Source of the DNA: Desulfotomaculum sp.
GTDB lineage: Bacteria > Bacillota > Desulfotomaculia > Desulfotomaculales > Ammonificaceae
Assembly (NCBI GenBank): GCA_012961725.1
Contig: DTYU01000013.1
Coordinates: 1 to 12,333 of the forward strand
Length of the DNA stretch: 12,333 bases
Reading direction: 5' to 3'
Made by a program: the position numbers and the translations under genes. How positions within the stretch are numbered: the first letter of the stretch is position 1; each line of letters starts with the position of its first letter. The notes beneath the pieces were generated by a model, which worked only from the letters and a program-made list of their open reading frames with translations, was not told where the DNA came from and made no database searches. Below are positions 1-7,632 of this stretch, piece by piece.

Positions 1-765
1 ATTCAGTCGCCGGCGACGGTCGGTGCCGGACTCAAGGAGGCGGATGCCGTGGTCTTCCCGTTTCCGGGGGTAAGTGATGACGGGTACGTGCATACTCCCG
101 GGGACCCGTTGTTGCTTAAGGAGGAGGACCTGGCGCTGCTCCGGGAGGGGACGCCGGTCTTCACTGGTTTTGCCAGGCGGTACCTGCGGGAGGCCGCCGC
201 CCGGTTGCGGCTGAGTATCTTGGAGGTTGTGGAGCGGGATGAGTTCGCTATCCTGAATTCAATCCCTTCGGCTGAAGGGGCGATTCAGTTAGCCATGGAA
301 CGCCTGCCAATAACCATCCACGGTTCATCGGCCTTCGTTTTGGGCTTCGGGCGCGTCGGCATGACCCTTGCGCGGATGCTGGACGGCATCGGCGCCAAGG
401 TCACTGTGGTGGCCCGAGATGCGGCACAGCGGGCAAGGGCGGCGGAAAGCGGTTACCGGGTGAACGATTTCGCCGGGTTACCGTTTATTAGCGGTGAAGC
501 CGACATGATATTCAACACGGTTCCTGCAAAGGTTTTAACGGTTAGGGTTTTGAAGAACACCCGGCCCGAGGTGCTGATCATCGACCTGGCCACCAAGCCG
601 GGCGGGACCGACTTCGAAGCGGCGAGAAGCCTCAACAGGGAGGCGATACTGGCGCCCTCGCTGCCCGGCAAGGTGGCGCCAAAGACGGCCGGCCGGATCT
701 TAGGACAGGTGGTCGCTGATCTCCTCATTCAAGAAAAAGGCCTTAACCTTGCGGTCTTAGCTTGA
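1..765 (+). CDS. dpaA: Dipicolinate synthase subunit A (5' truncated by window edge)
   Basis: With DpaB, this enzyme oxidises dihydrodipicolinate (or its hydroxylated precursor) to dipicolinic acid in the mother cell; DPA then loads the spore core as Ca-DPA. The frame is open from base 1, so the GTG at 49 is probably internal. The 254 visible residues compare with about 297 in B. subtilis SpoVFA, so roughly 40-45 N-terminal residues lie outside the window. Visible family features are ERDEFAILNSIPSAEGAI, then IHGSSAFVLGFGRVGMT, whose Rossmann nucleotide-binding glycines GFGRVG are coded at 343-360, then IIDLATKPGGTDF and the C-terminal LAPSLPGKVAPKTAGRIL. These match SpoVFA closely as I remember it. 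The TGA stop (763-765) abuts the ribosome binding site of dpaB, indicating translational coupling in one operon. Expression is normally late mother-cell (sigma-K) in Bacillus; the promoter is not in the window. Confidence 0.95.
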   Translation: MQSPATVGAGLKEADAVVFPFPGVSDDGYVHTPGDPLLLKEEDLALLREGTPVFTGFARRYLREAAARLRLSILEVVERDEFAILNSIPSAEGAIQLAMERLPITIHGSSAFVLGFGRVGMTLARMLDGIGAKVTVVARDAAQRARAAESGYRVNDFAGLPFISGEADMIFNTVPAKVLTVRVLKNTRPEVLIIDLATKPGGTDFEAARSLNREAILAPSLPGKVAPKTAGRILGQVVADLLIQEKGLNLAVLA

Positions 766-779
766 AGGAGGTGCTGATG

Positions 780-1370
780 ATGCGGCTTAAGGGGTTGAAG
801 GTAGGGTTTGCGCTGACAGGCTCCTTTTGCACCTTGAACGAGGTGGTGGAGCAGATTAAGCGGCTCATTGAAGAAGGGGCGGAGATAGTGCCCGTGGTCA
901 GCCGGGAGGTTGCCACTACCGATACCCGTTTCGGAACGGCGGCTTACTGGAAAAAGCTGTTGCGTGACCTCACCGGACGTGAGGTGATCGATACGATAGT
1001 CGGTGCCGAACCGATAGGCCCGAAGAAGCTGTTAGACGTCCTTGTCGTTGCGCCTTGTACGGGGAACACCTTGGCGAAGTTGGCCAATGCCATCACCGAC
1101 GGGCCGGTGTTGATGGCTATCAAGGCACAGCTCAGGAACCAGTGGCCTGTGGTGCTGGCAATCGCCACAAACGACGGGTTGGGAATGAACGCCCGCAATT
1201 TAGGGGTGCTCCTGAACGCGAAAAACGTTTACATGGTGCCGTTCGGCCAGGACAGTCCTGCGGGCAAGCCCAATTCGCTTGTGGCGCGCATGGATCTTTT
1301 GGTTGAGACTATCCTGCACGCTCTCGAAGGAAAACAGATCCAGCCGGTAGTGGTATGTTATGCTTCTTAG
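780..1370 (+). CDS. dpaB: Dipicolinate synthase subunit B
   Basis: This is the flavoprotein-family partner of DpaA in dipicolinate synthesis. The 196-residue product is about the usual size (B. subtilis SpoVFB is about 200). Family features from the chosen start are VGFALTGSFCT near the N-terminus (residues 8-18), which is the phosphate-binding loop of the flavoprotein fold, then VVAPCTGNTLAKLANAITDGPVL at 89-111, NDGLGMNARNL at 131-141 and VPFGQDSPAGKPNSLVARMDLL at 153-174. The ribosome binding site AAGGAGG (765-771) overlaps the dpaA stop. Adjacent ATGs at 777 and 780 are both possible, and I chose 780 for its 8-nt spacing. A longer reading from the TTG at 762 would put the ribosome binding site inside the gene and is unlikely. 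The gene is clearly co-transcribed with dpaA; 180 nt then separate it from asd. Confidence 0.95.
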   Translation: MRLKGLKVGFALTGSFCTLNEVVEQIKRLIEEGAEIVPVVSREVATTDTRFGTAAYWKKLLRDLTGREVIDTIVGAEPIGPKKLLDVLVVAPCTGNTLAKLANAITDGPVLMAIKAQLRNQWPVVLAIATNDGLGMNARNLGVLLNAKNVYMVPFGQDSPAGKPNSLVARMDLLVETILHALEGKQIQPVVVCYAS

Positions 1371-1441
1371 CAACGTTAAAGAAGTCTCATTTGCGATGGA
1401 GCAGTCTGTTGATGTCAATATGTGAACAAAGTCCAATTTCG

Positions 1442-1523
1442 GGAGGAAGAAGTTGGAAATCTTGAAGGAATTCGCAGAGCGAACTTCCACAAATAATCAT
1501 TCTGAATGCTTGACTTCTACTCC
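1442..1523. repeat. Inverted-repeat element 1 upstream of asd
   Basis: This diverged copy of an element also found before dapA (2581-2662) spans about 82 nt. A 35-nt stretch at 1449-1483 matches 2589-2623 at 31 of 35 positions. It carries a central hairpin TTCGC-AGA-GCGAA (1471-1483) and weakly matching ends: GGAGGAAGAAGTT on the left and, on the right, the complement of AACTTCTACTCC-like sequence with mismatches. It ends 27 nt before the asd start codon. It resembles a small non-autonomous mobile element or a structured leader. The exact borders are my estimate. Confidence 0.55.
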
Positions 1524-1550
1524 TTGAAACGTAGAGAAAGGAGGCCTTCT

Positions 1551-2561
1551 TTGCGACAGTTCAGCGTGGCAGTCGTCGGGGCAACCGGGGCGGTTGGCCA
1601 GGAGATACTGAGGGTTCTCGCGGAGCGGAACTTTCCGGTAGGGAGGCTTCGCCTCCTGGCCACCGCCCGGTCTGCGGGCAAGGAGATCCGCTTCAGGGGC
1701 GAAGCGTACACCGTCGAAGAGACGCGGCCGGAGTCCTTCGAAGGCATCGAGATCGCGCTGTTTGCGGGCGGTGCGGCAAGTAAAGAGTTTGCACTTGCGG
1801 CGCGGGACCGCGGGACACTGGTGGTGGACAACTCAAGCGCCTTCCGAATGGAGCCGGACGTACCGCTGGTGGTCCCGGAGGTTAATCCGGAGGATGTGAA
1901 ATGGCACAAGGGGATTATCGCGAATCCAAACTGCTCTACGATCATCATGGTAGTGCCGCTGAAACCTATCTATGACACCGCGGGGATAAAAAGGGTCGTG
2001 GTTTCCACCTACCAGGCGGTTTCCGGCGCGGGGGCGGCGGCGATCAAGGAGCTTGAATTGCAGACCAGGGCTGTTCTCGACGGCAAAGATTATGCGCCGC
2101 AGGTCTTTGCGCACCAGATCGCCTTCAATCTGATTCCGCACATCGATGTCTTTCAGGATATGGATTACAGTCGGGAAGAATGGAAGATGGTACGGGAGAC
2201 GCAGAAGATCCTGCACGACGAGTCCGTAGCAATAACGGCCACAACGGTGCGGGTCCCGGTTTTCCGGTGCCATTCTGAATCGCTGAACATAGAAACAAGG
2301 GAAAGGCTGAGTGCTCCGGAGGCGAAGGAGATATTGGCGCGTGCACCGGGGGTGGTGGTTGTTGATGAACCGGCGGCGAAGGAGTACCCGATGCCCGTGT
2401 TGGCCTGTGACAAGAACGACGTGTTTGTAGGGCGTATTCGGGACGACAACTCCTTGGACAAGGGTCTCAACATGTGGGTAGTGGCGGACCAGCTCCGCAA
2501 GGGCGCCGCTACGAATGCGGTTCAGATCGCGGAACTGGCGGTCGAGCACGGCTGCGTGTAA
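1551..2561 (+). CDS. asd: Aspartate-semialdehyde dehydrogenase
   Basis: The enzyme reduces aspartyl-4-phosphate to aspartate semialdehyde with NADPH in the cytoplasm, at the branch point to lysine/DPA, threonine and methionine. The 336-residue length is usual for the family. The N-terminal NADP-binding loop is GATGAVG (residues 10-16). The active-site cysteine is Cys128 in NPNCST (125-130). YQAVSGAG lies at 154-161, and VFRCHSE carries the conserved Arg239 and His241. The start is set by the ribosome binding site AAAGGAGG (1537-1544), 6 nt before a TTG at 1551, giving MRQFSVAVVGATG. A longer reading from the ATG-less region at 1506 would add 15 residues and place the ribosome binding site inside the gene. 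It lies between dpaB and dapA as in the Bacillus spoVF operon and feeds the same pathway. Confidence 0.95.
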   Translation: MRQFSVAVVGATGAVGQEILRVLAERNFPVGRLRLLATARSAGKEIRFRGEAYTVEETRPESFEGIEIALFAGGAASKEFALAARDRGTLVVDNSSAFRMEPDVPLVVPEVNPEDVKWHKGIIANPNCSTIIMVVPLKPIYDTAGIKRVVVSTYQAVSGAGAAAIKELELQTRAVLDGKDYAPQVFAHQIAFNLIPHIDVFQDMDYSREEWKMVRETQKILHDESVAITATTVRVPVFRCHSESLNIETRERLSAPEAKEILARAPGVVVVDEPAAKEYPMPVLACDKNDVFVGRIRDDNSLDKGLNMWVVADQLRKGAATNAVQIAELAVEHGCV

Positions 2562-2580
2562 ATAATAGAAGGTGGAGGCC

Positions 2581-2662
2581 GGAGGTTGGAAGTTGGAACT
2601 CTTGAAGAAATTCGCGCAGCGAATTCCTGTCAAAATGTTCCAACCTCCAACTTCTCACCTCC
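2581..2662. repeat. Inverted-repeat element 2 upstream of dapA
   Basis: This 82-nt MITE-like element lies in the asd-dapA gap. Its ends pair: GGAGGTTGGAA (2581-2591) is the exact complement of 2638-2648, and GAAGTTGG (2589-2596) of 2647-2654. At its centre is a 7-bp hairpin AATTCGC-GCA-GCGAATT (2609-2625). It shares 31 of 35 positions with the element before asd, and the matching base lies 104 nt before the dapA start, against 102 nt for asd. No transposase is nearby. It may be a mobile remnant or a shared structured leader. Confidence 0.65.
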
Positions 2663-2692
2663 CACTTCTAAATTTTGGAGGTGGTGAAAGTA

Positions 2693-3580
2693 ATGGCGGC
2701 GGATTTCGGGCGGGTGCTTACTGCCATGGTAACACCGTTCGACAAGGACGGGGCGCTGAATGTTGATCAGGTCAAGAAGTTGGCGCGATACTTGGTGGAA
2801 AACGGCTCGGACGGGCTGGTGGTGGCCGGAACGACCGGCGAGTCCCCCACCCTCTCCAAAGAGGAGAAGGCGTCGCTGTTCAAAGCGGTGGTGGAAGAGA
2901 CAGGCGGAAAGGCTACGGTGATCGCTGGAACCGGCAGCTACTCGACCGCCGACAGCATCGCGCTTACCAAGGTGGCGCAGAAGGCAGGCGCCGACGCTGT
3001 CATGCTGGTGGCGCCGTACTATAACAAGCCTTCGCAAGAGGGCCTGTACCGGCACTTCCGGGCGGTTGCTGAGAGTACGAAACTGCCGGTGATGCTGTAC
3101 AATATCCCCGGCCGCACAGCGGTGAACGTGCTGCCAGCCACGGTAGCGCGACTGGCAAAGGACGTGCCCAATATCCAGGCGATCAAGGAAGCCAGCGGCA
3201 ACATGGATCAGGTAAGCGAACTGCGGCGCATACTGCCGGACGAATTCGCGATCTACAGCGGGGATGACGCCTTAACGCTGCCGATCCTATCCGTCGGCGG
3301 GAAGGGCATCGTCAGCGTCGTGGCCCATATCGCCGGGAAAAAGCTGCAGGAGATGATAAACGCTTACGCCAGCGGGAACGTCACCTTAGCGGCCAAGGTT
3401 CACCGGGAACTCTTCCCGCTCATTAAGGGGATGTTCATAACCACCAACCCGGTGCCGGTGAAGGCGGCGCTCAACATATTGGGCATGAATGTCGGCCCGC
3501 CGCGTCTGCCGCTGGTGGAGGCGACGGCGGAAGAGAAAGAGAGGCTCAGCCAACTGTTGCGCGAGGCGGGTCTGCTTTAG
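2693..3580 (+). CDS. dapA: 4-Hydroxy-tetrahydrodipicolinate synthase
   Basis: The enzyme condenses pyruvate with aspartate semialdehyde, the first committed step of the lysine/DPA branch. It is a 295-residue TIM-barrel protein of the Schiff-base aldolase family and has full family length. Key residues are visible: AGTTGES (45-51) with the Thr pair that relays protons, the catalytic Tyr136 in LYNIPGRT with Arg141 contacting substrate, and the Schiff-base Lys165 in IKEASGN. YSGDD follows further on. The ATG at 2693 was chosen because GGAGGTGG (2677-2684) lies 8 nt before it; a TTG at 2675 and GTGs at 2681 and 2684 overlap this ribosome binding site. It is the last gene of the operon and is followed by a strong terminator. 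In Bacillus, dapG lies between asd and dapA; here only the repeat element does. Confidence 0.96.
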   Translation: MAADFGRVLTAMVTPFDKDGALNVDQVKKLARYLVENGSDGLVVAGTTGESPTLSKEEKASLFKAVVEETGGKATVIAGTGSYSTADSIALTKVAQKAGADAVMLVAPYYNKPSQEGLYRHFRAVAESTKLPVMLYNIPGRTAVNVLPATVARLAKDVPNIQAIKEASGNMDQVSELRRILPDEFAIYSGDDALTLPILSVGGKGIVSVVAHIAGKKLQEMINAYASGNVTLAAKVHRELFPLIKGMFITTNPVPVKAALNILGMNVGPPRLPLVEATAEEKERLSQLLREAGLL

Positions 3581-3644
3581 GGCTTTCCGCCCCGGCAGGA
3601 GAAGCGCCGGTTGGTGACGCGTCAGCAGAGATTTTGTTTATGAC

Positions 3645-3672
3645 GGCCCCGGAAATTTTCCGGGGCTGTTTT
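3645..3672 (+). terminator. Intrinsic terminator after dapA
   Basis: GCCCCGGAAA (3646-3655) pairs perfectly with TTTCCGGGGC (3657-3666) and is followed by TGTTTT. The realistic loop opens the inner A/T pairs. It lies 65 nt past the dapA stop and closes the DPA/lysine operon. On the other strand the stem lies about 60 nt past the purC stop but lacks a T-run there, so function for purC is uncertain. Confidence 0.85.
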
Positions 3673-3710
3673 GGGTAAGATGATACAGGCCCGATTACCG
3701 CTTTTGCGCA

Positions 3711-3726
3711 GACAGGTTTTCCTGTC
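3711..3726. other. Short hairpin just past the purC stop
   Basis: GACAGG-TTTT-CCTGTC forms a 6-bp stem with a 4-nt loop, 7 nt beyond the purC stop codon on the minus strand. There is no T-run after it on either strand, so it is more likely a 3'-end stabiliser or chance structure than a terminator. Confidence 0.35.
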
Positions 3727-3732
3727 GACCGG

Positions 3733-4758
3733 TCATTTTGGAAGGTAGCTCCTGATGTCTGCCAACACCTCCTTCAGGGGCGGGGTATCGAACCACCTTC
3801 TCCCCGTGAGTTCGTTGGTGTAAGCCTTATAAACCATCGCGATAGCGTTTCTCAATCTCTCGGGCAACTGGGGAGGCGCTGTCTGCACCAACTCTTTCCA
3901 GCCGACCCTATTTTTCATCTTCGCTTCTTCAACCTCACGGCACCAATCGGTTTGCCGGTAGAAGATCCTGGCGATCTCTTTGCTCACCGGAAGCCCTTCG
4001 AAGGTGAAACGGCACTCGTCCAAGGTGCCGAGTGCGTCTACCAGCATAAGGGTTCTCTGTTCGTCGAAACCGAACTCCACTTTTCCGTCTTCGTTATAGA
4101 GTCCTAATCTCTCCGCTTCTTCGGTGATAAGGTCATTGACTCTTAGCGCGATGTGTCTGATCTCCTTGATTTCGGTTTCGGTGAGGCCTGCGATGGCGCG
4201 CGCCTCTTCCCAGTTGATATAGCGGTCGGTTGCCTCGAGCTTGGTGGAGACGTCGAGCAGGGGCTTCGCGAGCACCTGCCCTGGTACAGGCATTTCTGTT
4301 AAGCCTATCTGGTCCAAAGTCAAGCTTCCCTCCCGCAGTCTCCTGAAAACGGAAGCACCCGCCGGCAGGGAGTTGCGGTAAATGACCTCCAAGGGGATGA
4401 GCATGTTCCCTCTTTCTTCCCGGTAAACCGAGTAGTCGTAGGTGTTATCCCGGATTTTGGGCTTCAGCACCCGGAGCAGCTTTACTTCCATGGTGGCGGC
4501 AGGCTGCCGCAAATCGCGCAGTCTTTTGGCGGCGCCGTCCACTACTACGCCGATGTAATGGGTTTTGATCCCCATTTCCGCCAGTCTCTCGAAAAAATAA
4601 GCGGCCGCAAGACAGATCGCCTTCCCCTTCTCCGCTATCTGGTCAGGCATCTCACCCCAATCGAAGACGGAATAGCGGTCGGAGAAGACGAAACGTCCCG
4701 TTCCCGTGGCGACGGCGGAGGGTTCTTTAAGCACCGAAAGATCCTTTACGCTTCCCAT
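3733..4758 (-). CDS. purC: Phosphoribosylaminoimidazole-succinocarboxamide synthase (SAICAR synthetase), long form
   Basis: The enzyme ligates aspartate to CAIR using ATP in de novo purine synthesis (cytoplasm). The product has 341 residues against about 235-240 for most bacterial PurC proteins. The N-terminal ATP-binding region is present as GTGRFVFSDRYSVFDWGEMPD (residues 19-39), the substrate region as IPLEVIYRNSLPAGAS (121-136), and the signature near DALGTLDECRF (241-251), which has Ala where most PurC have Glu. The SVKDL start, VFDWGEMPD, THYIGVVVDG and YDYSVY segments resemble haloarchaeal PurC as I remember it more than E. coli or Bacillus PurC. The ATG at 4758 lies 10 nt after AGGGAGG (4769-4775 on the opposite strand); a TTG at 4764 would add two residues. 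It follows the Ca2+ ATPase by 64 nt on the same strand, so co-transcription is possible. No other pur genes are in view. Confidence 0.9.
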   Translation of the reverse strand: MGSVKDLSVLKEPSAVATGTGRFVFSDRYSVFDWGEMPDQIAEKGKAICLAAAYFFERLAEMGIKTHYIGVVVDGAAKRLRDLRQPAATMEVKLLRVLKPKIRDNTYDYSVYREERGNMLIPLEVIYRNSLPAGASVFRRLREGSLTLDQIGLTEMPVPGQVLAKPLLDVSTKLEATDRYINWEEARAIAGLTETEIKEIRHIALRVNDLITEEAERLGLYNEDGKVEFGFDEQRTLMLVDALGTLDECRFTFEGLPVSKEIARIFYRQTDWCREVEEAKMKNRVGWKELVQTAPPQLPERLRNAIAMVYKAYTNELTGRRWFDTPPLKEVLADIRSYLPK

Positions 4759-4776
4759 TTTCAACCAACCTCCCTA

Positions 4777-4802
4777 AAATTTCGGGGACACCATACTAAA
4801 TT
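4777..4802 (-). repeat. Dispersed 26-nt repeat, copy A (before purC)
   Basis: On the minus strand this copy reads with core TAGTATGGTGTCCCCGAA and is flanked by AAATTT on both sides. It is identical over 26 nt to the copies at 8957-8982 and 11092-11117. It ends one base before the AGGGAGG ribosome binding site of purC. Immediately upstream (4803-4813 on the opposite strand) is a partial second unit, GGTGTCCGCAAAATTT, so this copy is a tandem one and a half. Confidence 0.85.
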
Positions 4803-4822
4803 TTGCGGACACCGCGATTCCC

Positions 4823-7522
4823 CTAAACCCCTTGAGCCGGAAGCCCGTTCTGGTTGAGCAGTCGGGGCATCTTGCGCTTGACCAACTTCTCTGCCTCCAC
4901 TGCAAAGAAGACCACGCACGAGAGTGCGAGGGTAAGGGCCAATTCGCCCGCCGTTAAGGGCGCCGTCTTGAAGACCTGGTTTAAAAACGGCACGTATATC
5001 GTCGCCATCTGGAGGAAAAAGGTGAGCAGGATCGCTCCCAGCAAGGGCTTGTTCGAGAGCAGCCCCTGAGTGAAAAGGGATTCCTTTTCCGCCCTTATGG
5101 CGAGCACATGTCCCAACTGGCTCAGGCACAGCACCGTAAAGACCATGGTCTGCCAAGTCGAGTGCCCGGTCTTTATCGCCCACGCCTGGGTGAAGATCGA
5201 TACAAAGCCCATCAGGAGCCCCACCCAGAGTATGTGGGCGGCGAGGCCGTGCGCGAAGATGCTTTCCCGGGGGTGGCGGGGCGGCTTTTTCATGACGCCC
5301 TTCTCTGCCGGTTCGGCGGCGAGGGCGAGTCCGGGCAGGCCGTCGGTGACAAGGTTGATCCAGAGGATATGGATCGGCAAAAGCGGAACAGGCAGGCCGA
5401 AAAAGGGCGCAAGCAGGATCGTCCATATCTCCCCGGAGTTGGAAGTCATCGTATACTTTATAAACTTGCGGATGTTGTCAAAGATCCTTCTTCCCGCCTT
5501 GACGGCCTTGACAATGGTGGCGAAGTTATCGTCGAGGAGGATCATATGGGCCGCCTCTTTCGCCACGTCCGTTCCGGTGACCCCCATGGCGATCCCTATC
5601 TCGGCTCTTCTGAGCGCCGGCGCGTCGTTGACCCCGTCGCCGGTCACGGCGACGAACTGGCCTCTGTCCTGAAGCGCTTTCACGATCTTCAGCTTTTGCT
5701 CCGGCGCAACCCTTGCGTAGACGCGTATATCCTCAACCCTTTTCGCAAACTCTGCTTCGGGCAGTCTTCCGAGTTCCCTGCCGGTGATTATCGCTTTGGC
5801 GTCATCTTCAAGAATGCCGAGCCGCTTGGCGATTGCTTTTGCGGTGATGGGATGATCGCCCGTGATCATCACCGGGATGATGCCCGCGGTCTTGCATAAA
5901 GAGACCGCCTCCGCCGCCTCCGGCCGCGGGGGATCCGCCATTCCCGCCAGACCCAAAAAGGTAAGCCCCGTTTCGGCATTCGCGGGGGAGATAGCCTCCG
6001 GGAGTTCATCCCACCTTTTCATGGCGATGGCCAATACCCGCAAGCCGTTGGCCGCCATCCTTTCGTTTGCGCGGAAGAGCCTCTTCGCGTCTACGGGCTT
6101 CAGACCTTCGGCCGTCAAGGCGTTAGCCGACTTCTCGATCAGGACGTCTACCCCTCCCTTGGTAAAGGAGACGAATCCTCCGCCCTCGGATGAAGGGAGC
6201 CGGTGAAAGCTGGTCATACACTTTCTATCGGCGTCAAAGGGTATCTCAGCGACCCGCGGGAGTTTCTTTTCGAGTTCAGTTTTGTCGAAGCCGTTATCCT
6301 TAGCGACACTGTACAGCGCGATCTCTGTTGGGTCGCCGATGGGCGCGCCTTCGGCACAGGGCTGCACGTCGTTGTTCAAAGCCGCGGCATGGAAAAAGAT
6401 TGCGGGCGGCGGGCTGCCGGTGAGAGAGCCGGCCTCTTTTAGGCGTCCTGCTTTAAGTTCTGAACGCCGGATCAGTTCTCCGCCTACAAAGATCTCTTCG
6501 ACAGTCATCTTATTATAGGTGAGTGTGCCCGTCTTGTCGGAGCAGATATAGGTGACGGAGCCTAAGGTCTCTACCGCAGGCAGTTTCCTTATCAGGGCGT
6601 TTTGGGCGACCATCTTCTTGGCCCCGAGGGCAAGCGAGATCGTCACCACCGCGGGAAGCGCCTCCGGTATCGCCGCAACGGCCAAGGAAACGGCGGTAAG
6701 AAACATCAGGACTGGCGGCTCGCCTCTGAGCAGGCCGAGGCCGAAAACGACGGCGCAGATGACCAGCACGCCAATAGCCAATTTTTGGCCAAAATTGGCA
6801 AGTCTTTTCTGGAGCGGTGTTTTGACGTCGGCCTCTTCCTGGAGCATGGCGGCGATCCTGCCGAGTTCGGTCTCTTGACCGGTAGCCACCACGACACCGG
6901 CACCCCTGCCGCAGGCGATGATGGTGCCTTTGTAGACCATATTCTTTCTGTCTCCGATGGGAAGCGTTTTGTCGGGCAATCCCGCGGTGTGCTTCTCTAC
7001 GGGCGCCGATTCTCCGGTAAGCGCTGCCTCCTCCGCCCTGAGCCCAGCAGCCTCTGTAAGCCGGATATCCGCCGGTACGACCTTTCCTGCTTCGAAGGTG
7101 ACGAGATCGCCGGGGACGAGTTGCGCCGCGGGAATACTTAGCGGGACTCCGCCCCTTATGACCGTTGCCGTCGGCGCGGCCATCTTTTTCAGGGCGGCCA
7201 TCGCCTTTTCCGCTCTGTACTCTTGGACGAAGCCGATAATGGCGTTGAGGATGACGATCACGATTATGGCGACGGTGTCTGCGGGTTCACCGATGATCCC
7301 TGAGATAACGGCGGCAGCGATGAGGATGATGATCATAAAGTCCTTGAACTGGTCGAGGAAGAGCAGTAAAGGGGTCTTCTTCTTTTTTTCCGGCAGTTGA
7401 TTCGGACCATACCGTTCGAGGCGGCTTTTGGCCTCTTCGGGGCTCAGTCCTCCCTCAAGGCCGGTCTTTAGCTCCTTTAGGGCCTGCTCAACCTCCATTG
7501 TATGCCAGGGTGTTTTGTCCAT
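4823..7522 (-). CDS. Calcium-transporting P-type ATPase (type II)
   Basis: This integral membrane pump uses ATP to export or sequester a cation, most likely Ca2+. It has 899 residues, normal for P2A/P2B pumps. The order is an N-terminal cation-ATPase domain (1-50), M1-M2 (about 58-101), actuator TGES (169-172), M3-M4 with the ion-binding PEALP (286-290), phosphorylated Asp329 in CSDKTGTLT, nucleotide-domain KGGVD (455-459), MITGDHP (552-558) and TGDGVND (627-633), then M5-M10. Ion ligands in SERCA correspond to Glu287 (M4), Asn695 and Glu698 in SNSGE (M5), and Asn723, Thr726 and Asp727 in NLVTDG (M6). The M8 ligand Glu908 of SERCA aligns with Gln802, as in plasma-membrane pumps, suggesting one Ca2+ per cycle (inference). 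The ATG at 7522 is preceded by GTGAGGT and a clear promoter. It could assist Ca2+ movement during sporulation, but nothing here proves it. Confidence 0.93.
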   Translation of the reverse strand: MDKTPWHTMEVEQALKELKTGLEGGLSPEEAKSRLERYGPNQLPEKKKKTPLLLFLDQFKDFMIIILIAAAVISGIIGEPADTVAIIVIVILNAIIGFVQEYRAEKAMAALKKMAAPTATVIRGGVPLSIPAAQLVPGDLVTFEAGKVVPADIRLTEAAGLRAEEAALTGESAPVEKHTAGLPDKTLPIGDRKNMVYKGTIIACGRGAGVVVATGQETELGRIAAMLQEEADVKTPLQKRLANFGQKLAIGVLVICAVVFGLGLLRGEPPVLMFLTAVSLAVAAIPEALPAVVTISLALGAKKMVAQNALIRKLPAVETLGSVTYICSDKTGTLTYNKMTVEEIFVGGELIRRSELKAGRLKEAGSLTGSPPPAIFFHAAALNNDVQPCAEGAPIGDPTEIALYSVAKDNGFDKTELEKKLPRVAEIPFDADRKCMTSFHRLPSSEGGGFVSFTKGGVDVLIEKSANALTAEGLKPVDAKRLFRANERMAANGLRVLAIAMKRWDELPEAISPANAETGLTFLGLAGMADPPRPEAAEAVSLCKTAGIIPVMITGDHPITAKAIAKRLGILEDDAKAIITGRELGRLPEAEFAKRVEDIRVYARVAPEQKLKIVKALQDRGQFVAVTGDGVNDAPALRRAEIGIAMGVTGTDVAKEAAHMILLDDNFATIVKAVKAGRRIFDNIRKFIKYTMTSNSGEIWTILLAPFFGLPVPLLPIHILWINLVTDGLPGLALAAEPAEKGVMKKPPRHPRESIFAHGLAAHILWVGLLMGFVSIFTQAWAIKTGHSTWQTMVFTVLCLSQLGHVLAIRAEKESLFTQGLLSNKPLLGAILLTFFLQMATIYVPFLNQVFKTAPLTAGELALTLALSCVVFFAVEAEKLVKRKMPRLLNQNGLPAQGV

Positions 7523-7546
7523 TTGGGTACCTCACTTCCCGGAAGT

Positions 7547-7576
7547 ATGATATCCCGGGGCGGTTGCTCTTGTAAA
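7547..7576 (-). promoter_or_regulatory. Sigma-A-type promoter for the Ca2+ ATPase
   Basis: On the minus strand, TTTACA (7571-7576) and TATCAT (7547-7552) are separated by 18 nt, each matching the vegetative consensus at five of six positions. The expected start of transcription is near 7540, leaving a leader of about 18 nt that contains the ribosome binding site. Repeat copy B lies further upstream, about 57 nt beyond the -35 box. Confidence 0.7.
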
Positions 7577-7632
7577 GCCCGCTGGTCGCTCAGCGGCAGG
7601 GCCGCGGGCAGAAATTTCGGGGGGAATTTCGG

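Noticed and set aside
1833..2633. A 266-codon minus-strand open frame opposite asd
   Set aside because: It is antisense to a well-conserved asd gene and its product has no recognisable motif.
5070..5899. Long plus-strand open frames (200 and 263 codons) opposite the Ca2+ ATPase
   Set aside because: They are antisense to a fully conserved P-type ATPase, with no family features of their own.
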